A stretch of DNA of 64,000 nt from Planctomycetaceae bacterium (GTDB taxonomy: Bacteria > Planctomycetota > Planctomycetia > Planctomycetales > Planctomycetaceae). A model generated the notes under the pieces. That model worked only from the letters and a program-made list of their open reading frames with translations. It was not told the DNA's origin and did no database searches. The position numbers were made by a program, and so were the translations under genes. This document shows positions 9,901 to 16,113 of the stretch, in pieces. Where the stretch lies: the NCBI GenBank assembly GCA_021732995.1, contig JAKFWA010000040.1, positions 62,001 through 126,000 on the forward strand, given 5' to 3'. How positions within the stretch are numbered: position 1 is the stretch's first letter; every line of letters begins with the position of its first letter.

Positions 9901-10249
9901 CGGAGACTCGGGCTTCGAGCGTCTTGACCAACTCCCCCGTGACGTCTTGAACACTGATCTGCCCGCTCTTGATCGCCTGCTCGAAGGTCGGCCGCAGGCA
10001 ATCAGCAATCTTGTCACCAATTTCTTCAAACAGCCGCGCTGCCTTTCGCTGCGCTCGGACGTCTTTGATCCTATCCTTGAAACAATCTACCAATCCACCC
10101 GCCAACTCGCCGGCCAGATCACCGTCCATCAGCCCCGTCGAGGCGGCTGCGCCTCCCACCCAACTCTTCGCCAAGAACTTGGCTCCGGCGACACCCACCG
10201 AAATGAGCAACGGGCTAAGCAACGGATCCACAAGCACCTCACCAATCAC
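6905..10249 (-). CDS. NACHT-LRR STAND ATPase (NLR-like)
   Basis: A 1114-residue signal-transduction ATPase with the three-part layout of NLR proteins. Residues 1-280 form a helical N-terminal region with a hydrophobic stretch near 8-35 and a coiled stretch at 190-210; I cannot name this domain. The NACHT module shows Walker A GEAGGGKST (289-297), Walker B VLLDGVDEI (434-442), a sensor-like STRPEA (470-475), NPLMCAMICALH (549-560), and FVHNTFKEYLAG (682-693), the motif usual at the end of such modules. A helical, HEAT-like stretch spans ~805-880. Eight 22-residue leucine-rich repeats begin at residues 905-1059, and a ninth is degenerate. Bacterial NACHT proteins include known anti-phage proteins; defence is an inference here. 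The start is GTG with no clear ribosome site. Codon use looks less GC-biased than its neighbours. It stands alone. Confidence 0.93.
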   Translation of the reverse strand: MIGEVLVDPLLSPLLISVGVAGAKFLAKSWVGGAAASTGLMDGDLAGELAGGLVDCFKDRIKDVRAQRKAARLFEEIGDKIADCLRPTFEQAIKSGQISVQDVTGELVKTLEARVSAEFLVQVNLDPARLTTALRDARPVEQGTFNAAELVFYYHALEEAVRYLVSTASTLPRFQEAFVAESLSRLSHIDEDLDKVLEATERIERRVVGTTDDAAARFEADYRHAVTRNLDYLELFGVDLPPEARRHALSVAYVSLNLQGNNGEDGAFQSVESVLSGLSSNGGRLLVRGEAGGGKSTLFRWAAMQAADATADIGGYSFGSKSVPDGVEVDGSFSVADHAQTVSFRAKLAKTNAAYWGLNTITIDESKGIDLGSRDKFLRNQHWKGRIPFLIRLRDCASGKLPSPDEFPELIAKQAGHPPRGWVRDVLTSGRGFVLLDGVDEIPGEFRDATLYGEIDAIVKAFPENYFLVSTRPEAVQEGWLAGMGFREARINPMSNTDKSQFIDKWHEAVEQELAKRGVSSAELSLERLANELKEKLAESPSINRLATNPLMCAMICALHRERRQKLPESQSELVEALCHMLLHRRELESGLQLDAFPKPYRNLTYPHKKLIVQDLAYHMVVKKQESVIARGDAERLMQERLERIGGKTEDAAVVLRTLAERSGMLREAAPKTAESPGTLDFVHNTFKEYLAGIRLAEEGADGELASNAARPEWLHVILFAVAVEKRDFATSVIQKILGASYQPDKVVRRTRIPKGQRRKKLPQEEVEAQHRLLMALRCSAVALDLAPKLRTWLDKQLKRLFPPRSMVEAEALAFAGDLAVPFLKKLRGGARSAACIRALRLIGTETAQRTLRLFLDDANSKVVEELSQAMNPLSIPAVQRMVQEPFGLPGLGWQSSIRRQIVDLSPLAEFEDVRSLNLSGSQVSSLSQLSDLTALTTLSLSHTPVSDLSPLMRLNALTFLDLNTTKATDLSPLQDLVSLETLNLGGMAISHLGPLAALIRLKNLDLNTTMVSDLAPLADLENLISLDLGGTQVSDVTPLADLVRLTSLDLRHTLISDVSPLAGLSHLRVLDLFNTPVTDLAPLDGARNLVEIRIGQDQSMSIPKSLVKALRRF

Positions 10250-10355
10250 GATGCAAGCGTTAGAAAAGTCACTATCCTCGAACCAAGACTAGCAATAATA
10301 CATGAAATTCTTGCCAGTGTCCTCAGCCTGCGCCCAGCGGGTTGGTTGTACTCTG

Positions 10356-10471
10356 ATCTCCCTTCCCAAGGGGGGAGATGGAGGCCGCAGGCCGGAAGAG
10401 GGGGTCTGGGTTCTTAAAGAGCTCGTTCTAGAGTCCACCCCCCTCCGACTCCCCCCTTTTTAAGGGGGGAG
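10356..10471. repeat. G/C-run inverted-repeat element
   Basis: Two hairpins flank a 70-base middle. The first has arms ATCTCCC (10356-10362) and GGGAGAT (10373-10379). The second is a perfect 10-pair hairpin, CTCCCCCCTT, loop TTT, AAGGGGGGAG (10449-10471). Inside, AGAGGGGGT and ACCCCCCT are also complementary, so the whole block can fold into one long structure. It lies between the NACHT start and the nucleoside hydrolase. Similar G/C-run palindromes are common between genes in planctomycetes as far as I recall. With about 100 bases on either side, this block accounts for most of the 357-base gap. Confidence 0.5.
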
Positions 10472-10606
10472 AGATTTTGGGGCAGTCACCGATTGACGCG
10501 GCGTTGAGTGGTTCCGGTTACGCTGCTCGGTTCCTCATCGGGGCAATTTTGATTATTGGTCGTTTTTTGGAACCGAACCAAGGATCTTCAACTCGAGGAA
10601 CGACCG

Positions 10607-11596
10607 ATGCGCGTCTCAATCTGGTGTTTGGTCGCTACGGCTTTAGCTGTGGTGGGACTGGTGGTAGGAAGCTCGAGCGTGATGGCCGCTGAGCCGGTGA
10701 AGATTATTTTTGATACGGACATCGAAGCGGACGTCGATGACGTCGGCTCGGTGGCGGTGCTGCATGCTCTGGCCAATCGCGGCGAGGCGGAGATTCTGGC
10801 GATGGGCGTGTCGGCCAAGAATCCGTGGTGTGCGCCGTGCCTGGATGCTCTCAACACGTACTTCGGGCGGCCGGACATTCCGATTGGCGTCGTGAAAGGG
10901 CCGGGGGCCGAGCATCCTTCCAACTACTGTCAGAAGGTCGCCGAAGAGTTTCCTCACAAGCTGAAGTCGACGGCTGACGCGCCGGACGCGGTGACCGTCT
11001 ATCGCAAGGTGCTGGCTAAGCAGCCGGATCAGAGCGTCGTCATCGTGACGGTGGGGTTCCTCACCAACCTGGCCAATCTGCTGCGTTCGGAAGGCGACGA
11101 TTTCAGCTCGCTCAACGGCAAAGACCTCGTGAAGCAGAAGATCAAGACGTGGGTCTGCATGGGAGCCCACCACCCGACCGGCAAGGAATGGAACATCATT
11201 CGAGACGCCAAATCGTCGGTGGAAGTCGGCAAGAACTGGCCCACTCCGATTGTCTGGAGCGGCTTTGAGATTGGTGTCGTCATTGAAACCGGAGCGGGCC
11301 TGTCGGTGCTGCCGAAGACCAGCCCGGTGCGTCGCGGCTACGAGCTCTACAACGGCCTGAAGAACCGTTCGAGCTGGGATCAGACGGCGGTGCTGTACGC
11401 GGTGCGCGGCTTGAATGGCGGGCTGAAGGACTTCTGGGATGTCGGCACGGGCGGGCGGTTTGAATTCGCCGCAGACGGCACCAACAAGTGGGTGGCCGAT
11501 GAGAAAAGCACTCAGTCGTACCTCATCAAGAAGATGCCGCCAGCGGAAGTGGCCAAGCACATCGAGGCGCTGATGCTCGAACAGCCGAAGAAGTAG
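10607..11596 (+). CDS. exported nucleoside hydrolase-like protein
   Basis: A 329-residue protein of the inosine/uridine-preferring nucleoside hydrolase fold. An N-terminal signal peptide runs to about residue 28 (cleavage near VMAAEP). The calcium-binding Asp cluster is visible as DTD (36-38) followed by D42, D44 and D45, a spaced version of the usual DTDxGxDD. Further family features are VTVGFLTNLANLL and WDQTAVLYAV. Known members cleave the N-glycosidic bond of ribonucleosides, so a periplasmic salvage role is plausible. The ATG at 10607 is preceded by GAGG about 9 bases upstream. A longer TTG frame is not favoured. Confidence 0.87.
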   Translation: MRVSIWCLVATALAVVGLVVGSSSVMAAEPVKIIFDTDIEADVDDVGSVAVLHALANRGEAEILAMGVSAKNPWCAPCLDALNTYFGRPDIPIGVVKGPGAEHPSNYCQKVAEEFPHKLKSTADAPDAVTVYRKVLAKQPDQSVVIVTVGFLTNLANLLRSEGDDFSSLNGKDLVKQKIKTWVCMGAHHPTGKEWNIIRDAKSSVEVGKNWPTPIVWSGFEIGVVIETGAGLSVLPKTSPVRRGYELYNGLKNRSSWDQTAVLYAVRGLNGGLKDFWDVGTGGRFEFAADGTNKWVADEKSTQSYLIKKMPPAEVAKHIEALMLEQPKK

Positions 11597-11620
11597 GGGT
11601 TGGGGATTAGGGGGTAGCGT

Positions 11621-11653
11621 TGTTGCGGCCGGTCTTCGACCGAGCCGCAGCAA
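11621..11653. repeat. CGGTC/GACCG hairpin
   Basis: A stem-loop just after the nucleoside hydrolase gene. Arm TTGCGGCCGGTC, loop TTC, and arm GACCGAGCCGCAGCAA pair with small bulges. The GACCGAGCC core also appears in the long palindrome at 61689-61805. It could act as a transcript-end hairpin, but no U-tract follows. Confidence 0.4.
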
Positions 11654-11656
11654 GTT

Positions 11657-11715
11657 GTAGGGCGGACAATCCTGTCCGCCGAGGAAAAAATGACGGACAG
11701 GATTGTCCGTCCTAC
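11657..11715. repeat. GGACAATCCTGTCC-type inverted repeat, copy 1
   Basis: Two arms of about 21 bases, beginning GTAGGGCGGACAATCC and ending GGATTGTCCGTCCTAC, are nearly perfect inverted copies separated by about 17 bases containing an A6 run. Each arm contains its own smaller palindrome (GGACA..TGTCC). It lies between convergent genes (nucleoside hydrolase and leuA). A closely related copy is at 25601-25649 and a decayed one at 21425-21451. Confidence 0.75.
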
Positions 11716-11754
11716 GGCAGAAATCGAACCGGCCACACTGGAACGCAACGAAAT

Positions 11755-13290
11755 CTACTTGGCGTTGGCTTTGCGGTCGGCCAGGGCGCGGTTCAGGGCT
11801 TTCAAATAGGCTTGAGCGCTGGCAGCCACGACGTCCGTGCTCAGGCCTTTGCCGTGGTAGTTGTGGTCGTCGATGGAGATTTCTACCGATACCTCACCTT
11901 GAGCGTCCTTGCCGCTGGAGACGCTCTTCACGTGGTAGTCTCGCAGTGTGGCGGAGACCTGCACGACGCGTTCGAGGGCGCAGAAGATGGCGTCGATGGG
12001 ACCATCGCCCGTGGATGCTTCGCGGATGACTTCGTCAGATCCGTTGCGCTTCATTTCCACCGTGGCGGTCGGCAAGACGTTCGTGCCGGCCAGTGTGTGG
12101 AAGTTGAGCAACTGCCACTCGTCGGTGCTTTCGCCGGTGTGGTTTTCGATCAACGCGACGATGTCGGAATCGAAAACGTCCTTCTTCTTGTCAGCCAGGG
12201 CGATGAACTCATCAAAGATTTTTTGGAACAGTTCATCGGTCAGCTCGAAGCCCAAATGCTTCACTCGGTCGCGGAAGGCGTGACGTCCGCTGTGCTTGCC
12301 GAGCACCAGGTTCGTCCCGACGTAGCCCACGTCTTCAGGCCGCATGATTTCATAGGTGCTGCGGTTCTGGAGCATGCCGTGCTGATGAATGCCCGCCTCA
12401 TGAGCGAACGCGTTCTGTCCGACGATGGCTTTATTGCGTTGCACCTGCATGCCGGTGATGCGCGAGATCAAGCGGCTGGTCGGGAACAGCTTCGGCGTGT
12501 TGATGTTCGTGTGGACTTTGTAATGGTCGCCGCGAGTGCGCAAGGCCATCACGATTTCTTCGAGAGCAGCGTTACCAGCTCGCTCACCCAAGCCGTTGAT
12601 CGTGCATTCAATCTGGCGAGCACCGGCTTCCACACCCGCGAGGCTGTTGGCCACGGCCAAACCGAGGTCGTTATGGCAGTGAGTGCTCAAGACGGCCTTG
12701 CCGATGTTCGGGACGTTCTGCTTCAAGTGGCGGATCACGTTGAAGAACTGGTCCGGAGTCGCATAACCGACCGTGTCCGGAATGTTGATGGTCGTCGCGC
12801 CGGCGTCGATCGCTTTCTCAACGACTTCGCAGAGGAAGTCCAATTCGGTGCGGGCGGCGTCTTCGGGGGAGAATTCGATATTGGGAATCAGGTCGTGGGC
12901 CCGCTTCACCATCTCAACGGCCGTCTGGACGATCTGATCTTTGCTCATCTTGAGCTTGTGCTCGCGGTGAATCGAACTGGTCGCGAGGAACACGTGCATG
13001 CGAGCTTTCTCGGCATGCTTCAAGGCCTCGCCCGCGCGTTGAATGTCATCGATCTTGCTGCGGGCCAAACCACAAATGGTGGTGCGGGAACCGAATTCCT
13101 GAGCGATGCGTTTCACGGCTTCAAAGTCGCCGGGCGAGGCAATCGGGAAACCAGCTTCGATGACGTCGACCCCCAGCTCAACCAGCGCTTTGGCAACTTC
13201 CAGCTTCTCGTCGGTTGTCATGCTGCAACCGGGAGACTGTTCACCATCACGCAAGGTTGTGTCGAAGATCGTAATCGCATCGCTGGACAT
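11755..13290 (-). CDS. leuA: 2-isopropylmalate synthase
   Basis: Catalyses the first committed step of leucine synthesis: acetyl-CoA plus 2-oxoisovalerate to 2-isopropylmalate. The protein has 511 residues, the usual length of the long bacterial form. The HMGL-type barrel opens with [13 protein letters not shown] (residues 9-21). The metal-binding [11 protein letters not shown] and the [14 protein letters not shown] block follow. A C-terminal LeuA dimer/allosteric domain begins around residue 390. It starts with ATG at 13290. The 5' region carries a leucine-rich leader peptide, an antiterminator and an intrinsic terminator, all annotated separately, so expression is probably set by attenuation. 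No other leu gene is adjacent. Confidence 0.97.
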   Translation of the reverse strand: MSSDAITIFDTTLRDGEQSPGCSMTTDEKLEVAKALVELGVDVIEAGFPIASPGDFEAVKRIAQEFGSRTTICGLARSKIDDIQRAGEALKHAEKARMHVFLATSSIHREHKLKMSKDQIVQTAVEMVKRAHDLIPNIEFSPEDAARTELDFLCEVVEKAIDAGATTINIPDTVGYATPDQFFNVIRHLKQNVPNIGKAVLSTHCHNDLGLAVANSLAGVEAGARQIECTINGLGERAGNAALEEIVMALRTRGDHYKVHTNINTPKLFPTSRLISRITGMQVQRNKAIVGQNAFAHEAGIHQHGMLQNRSTYEIMRPEDVGYVGTNLVLGKHSGRHAFRDRVKHLGFELTDELFQKIFDEFIALADKKKDVFDSDIVALIENHTGESTDEWQLLNFHTLAGTNVLPTATVEMKRNGSDEVIREASTGDGPIDAIFCALERVVQVSATLRDYHVKSVSSGKDAQGEVSVEISIDDHNYHGKGLSTDVVAASAQAYLKALNRALADRKANAK

Positions 13291-13407
13291 CGAATTGCTC
13301 CTGTCGCGGCTGGGCCGCTCGTGGATTGAACCGGTTGGTTCAACGGAAAATCAACGGACCTGAAGAATCACTTGGGGACACGTGGCTTTTCTACGGGCAC
13401 ACAAAAC

Positions 13408-13439
13408 AAAAAAACCCTGAGGTGGAAGACCTCAGGGTT
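13408..13439 (-). terminator. leuA attenuator terminator
   Basis: On the minus strand a perfect 11-pair stem, AACCCTGAGGT / ACCTCAGGGTT with loop CTTCC, is followed directly by a T7 tract and then GTTTTG. This is a textbook intrinsic terminator. It lies 33 bases after the leader-peptide stop and about 118 bases before the leuA start. Placed inside the leader rather than after a gene, it is best read as the terminator of an attenuator. Confidence 0.9.
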
Positions 13440-13487
13440 GTGCAGACATCAAATTACAACCTGGGCCATTCCTCAGTTTTCGAGGTT
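13433..13487 (-). promoter_or_regulatory. leuA attenuator, alternative pairing segments
   Basis: Minus-strand segment 2, CAGGTTGT (13463-13456), can pair with segment 3, ACAACC(C)TG (13441-13433): eight pairs with one bulged C. This would tie up the 5' half of the terminator stem and act as antiterminator. Segment 1, AACCT (13487-13483), lies inside the leader-peptide codons and can pair with AGGTT of segment 2. A ribosome stalled at the Leu codons would cover segment 1 and favour the antiterminator. The complementarity is seen directly; the mechanism is inferred by analogy with enterobacterial leu and trp leaders. Confidence 0.7.
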
Positions 13488-13520
13488 CAGTAGCAGGGAT
13501 AGGCCGAGGACGTTGATCAT
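13473..13520 (-). CDS. leuL: leucine-rich leader peptide of leuA
   Basis: A 15-codon frame, MINVLGLSLLLNLEN then TGA, with six Leu among 15 residues and also one Ile and one Val. Leu codons are CTC, CTA, CTG, CTA, CTG, CTC; CTA should be uncommon in DNA this GC-rich, which would strengthen stalling when leucyl-tRNA is scarce. A purine-rich stretch (GAAGCGAAAAAG) precedes the ATG. A promoter lies about 35 bases upstream and an intrinsic terminator 33 bases after the stop. The gene is on the same strand as leuA. The symbol follows the enterobacterial leader by function and arrangement, not by sequence homology. Confidence 0.82.
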   Translation of the reverse strand: MINVLGLSLLLNLEN

Positions 13521-13554
13521 GCTTTTTCGCTTCAGAGTTTGCGGAACGCGAGCC

Positions 13555-13583
13555 ACTTTATTCCTGACACTGCAGACGGTCAA
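13555..13583 (-). promoter_or_regulatory. sigma-70-type promoter of the leuA leader
   Basis: On the minus strand TTGACC (13583-13578) and TAAAGT (13560-13555) are separated by exactly 17 bases. They match the housekeeping consensus at five of six and four of six positions. Transcription would start near 13548, about 28 bases before the leader-peptide ATG. Confidence 0.65.
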
Positions 13584-13674
13584 GCAGGTTCGGCCCGCTT
13601 GCGGTGATTCACCGAAAGCAGACGAAGCAATGCCGCCCGCATCGGCTTTGAGGAGTGCATCGATTCGATTGGCC

Positions 13675-15060
13675 TCAGTCCGTATGAGTGAGTTCGCTCA
13701 GAGTTTTGTCGCTGTGGTCGTTCCAGGGCGAGCCCTTAGGCTGGCCGATGCGCTGGCTGGAATAGATTCCGCTGTGACCGCTTGCCAGAAAGGCGACGCA
13801 GCAGCCCAACGCGTAGTACGGCGTGTGTGCGGAGCCGAACAGCTCGATCGCCATGATGGTGCTGGCCAGCGGCGTGTTGGTGGCTCCGGCGAAGAGAGCG
13901 ACAAAGCCCACGGCGGCCATCAGGTCGACCGGGGCGTTCAGAACTCCCGCCAGAGTGTTGCCGAGTGCGGCTCCGATGAAGAACAACGGCGTGACCTCGC
14001 CGCCCTTGAAGCCGAAGCCCAGCGTGATCGACGTAAAGAGCAGCTTCCACCACCAGCTCGCCGACTCTGCACCACCGGCTTTGAAGCAAGAGAGAATCGT
14101 GACATGCCCCGGCCCGGGAGCGTCGACTCCGAGCCCTAGATAGTCGCGTGTGCCGAGCACGTAAGTCAGCCCGATGATCAGCAGTCCTCCAACCACCGGT
14201 CTGAGCAGTGAGTTCGGCAGCAGGCGACGACTGAACGCAGTGATGCCGTGCGTCAGGTTGGCGAAGAGAGCACTTGTCAGGCCGAATGCAATCGCAGCGA
14301 CGGCAACCTTGCTGGCGAGTAACCAATCCAGCAAGGCGTGTCCGCCATGCTCAGGGAGAGGTGCGACTTCGTAGTGCGTGTGCTCAACGCCCCACACTGA
14401 ACACGACCAGTCTCCCAGCAGAGCGGCAATCAGGCAGGGGAAAAGAAACTCGTAACTCAAGCGCCCGATGGTCAACACTTCTATGGCGAATACAGCACCG
14501 GCCAGAGGCGTTCCAAACACGCCGCCGAAACCTGCGGCGATGCCTGCCATGAGCAGAAGTCGCAGGTCAGACGCCGAATTGAGTTGCTCATCCAGTTCGG
14601 TTACAGGACTGCCGGACGCGCGACGTGAGCTGAAGCCCAGACGTCGATAGAGACGAGCAAACGCGCTGGCGATGCTGCCTCCCATTTGCACGGCGGTGCC
14701 TTCTCGTCCGGCGGAACCGCCACCGAGATGAGTCAGCAACGTCGTCACCAGGATGAGCGGAGCCATGCGGCGCGGCACGCCTCCGTCGGGCTGATGAATC
14801 TGCTCGATCAGCAGGCTGTTTCCGCCTTCGGAGGTAGCTCCGACCTTGCGGTATATCGCCGCGATCATCAGCCCAATGGCCGGCAACGCGAACAACAGGG
14901 CAGGGAGCCGCCAATGCAGAGCCGTGACTTCACGCAAAGACCAAAGGAAGAACGCACACGCGCTGCCGGTGAAGACTGCGGGCAGTGTGACCAGCAGCAA
15001 TGCGCGAGTGGTCTCGGCGATGAGAGCTCGATAGTCGCGAAGTCTTCGGAGTAGCGGCAT
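13675..15060 (-). CDS. ClC-family anion transporter, probably fluoride type
   Basis: A 461-residue inner-membrane protein with about ten or more hydrophobic helices. ClC signatures are present: GREGT at residues 118-122 (gating Glu120), GFGGVFGTPLAGAVFAIE, and GGEVTPLFFIGAALG. The usual chloride-binding GSGIPE is replaced by a GGNSLLIEQ-type sequence, and GREGP by GREGTAVQMG. As I recall, both changes mark the CLC-F branch of fluoride/proton antiporters, so fluoride export is more likely than chloride transport. It begins 36 bases after proC on the same strand, suggesting co-transcription. I found no fluoride riboswitch before it. The ATG at 15060 is preferred to an upstream TTG. Confidence 0.88.
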   Translation of the reverse strand: MPLLRRLRDYRALIAETTRALLLVTLPAVFTGSACAFFLWSLREVTALHWRLPALLFALPAIGLMIAAIYRKVGATSEGGNSLLIEQIHQPDGGVPRRMAPLILVTTLLTHLGGGSAGREGTAVQMGGSIASAFARLYRRLGFSSRRASGSPVTELDEQLNSASDLRLLLMAGIAAGFGGVFGTPLAGAVFAIEVLTIGRLSYEFLFPCLIAALLGDWSCSVWGVEHTHYEVAPLPEHGGHALLDWLLASKVAVAAIAFGLTSALFANLTHGITAFSRRLLPNSLLRPVVGGLLIIGLTYVLGTRDYLGLGVDAPGPGHVTILSCFKAGGAESASWWWKLLFTSITLGFGFKGGEVTPLFFIGAALGNTLAGVLNAPVDLMAAVGFVALFAGATNTPLASTIMAIELFGSAHTPYYALGCCVAFLASGHSGIYSSQRIGQPKGSPWNDHSDKTLSELTHTD

Positions 15061-15096
15061 GTGCAACTTTCTGCGGTCTGCACTGCAGTCAAAACA

Positions 15097-15912
15097 TCAC
15101 TTGCCGAGTTCCGTGGCGCGGGCCGTGGCGGCGACGACGGCGTTCATAAGAATCCCGCGCAAGCCGCCTTGCTCCAGAGCGTGCAGGCCCGCGATGGTCG
15201 TTCCACCGGGGCTGGTGACCGCGTCCTTCAGAGCACCGGGATGCTCGCCGGTTTCCAGCACCATTTTGGCGGCTCCCAGCAAGGTCTGAGCGGCCAGCTT
15301 GGTAGCGACATCGCGCGGCAAACCAACACGGACGCCGCCGTCGCTGAGTGCCTCGATCATGGCGTAGGCATAAGCGGGGCCGCTGCCGGACAGTCCCGTA
15401 ACCGGATCGAGCAGCTTCTCATCGACGGCGACCGCGACGCCAACGGTCGACAAGAGTTTCTGGACCAGCTTGGCATCCTCAGTCGTGGCGTATCCGCCAA
15501 CAGCAAAACCAGACGCTGACGCCCCTACGAGACAAGGCGTGTTCGGCATCACTCGGACGAGCCGGCGATTGGATCCCAGACGCGCCGCAATCGCTTCCAG
15601 CTTGATACCTGCGGCAATCGAAATCACCAGGTGGCGTTCGGTGAGAGACGACGCGATTTCAGAGAGCACACCGCTCATCTGCTGCGGCTTAACGGCCAGA
15701 ATCACAATATCGGATTCAGTGACGACGGCCGTGTTGGATGTTGCTTGACGAGCACCCGTTTGAGCGGCGAACTGCGCCACCGCCGCCGGAACAACGTCGC
15801 TCGCGATGACTCGATCGGCCGTCGTGAACTGAGCCTTGATCAATCCGTTGGCGAGAGCGGTGGCCATCTTGCCGGCGCCGAGGAATCCGATTGAGTGAGG
15901 GGTACCGCTCAT
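15097..15912 (-). CDS. proC: pyrroline-5-carboxylate reductase
   Basis: Last step of proline synthesis: reduces 1-pyrroline-5-carboxylate with NAD(P)H. The protein has 271 residues, normal for the family. The N-terminal Rossmann motif is GFLGAGKMATAL. The C-terminal ProC domain carries GLSGSGPAYAYAMIEALSDGGV and the signature VTSPGGTTIAGLHALE. Cytoplasmic, with no signal peptide. It starts with ATG at 15912, divergent from the oxidoreductase gene across about 200 bases. The ClC gene follows closely. Confidence 0.97.
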   Translation of the reverse strand: MSGTPHSIGFLGAGKMATALANGLIKAQFTTADRVIASDVVPAAVAQFAAQTGARQATSNTAVVTESDIVILAVKPQQMSGVLSEIASSLTERHLVISIAAGIKLEAIAARLGSNRRLVRVMPNTPCLVGASASGFAVGGYATTEDAKLVQKLLSTVGVAVAVDEKLLDPVTGLSGSGPAYAYAMIEALSDGGVRVGLPRDVATKLAAQTLLGAAKMVLETGEHPGALKDAVTSPGGTTIAGLHALEQGGLRGILMNAVVAATARATELGK

Positions 15913-16113
15913 CTGTTTCTCCGAAAGGAATCTGTCTCTGCTTTCTGTGCAGAGGAATCGTCATCAGACACACATGATAGCAAGCTGGGGCGTTCTCAAA
16001 GCGTGGCGGGGTTCCTCATTCGTGAGATCTCAGCAGCATCTGCTTATACTTGGATGCGTCAGGTCAGGCTTGCATTCGAACCGTCACCTACCGCTTCATC
16101 CCGGAGAGCGAAC

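Noticed and set aside
11620-13329. Long plus-strand open frame (about 569 codons) opposite leuA
   Set aside because: It is antisense to a clear LeuA and has no recognisable domain; long opposite-strand frames are common in GC-rich DNA.
15061-15096. Possible fluoride riboswitch before the ClC gene
   Set aside because: The gap is only 36 bases and lacks the conserved pseudoknot segments of the crcB motif.
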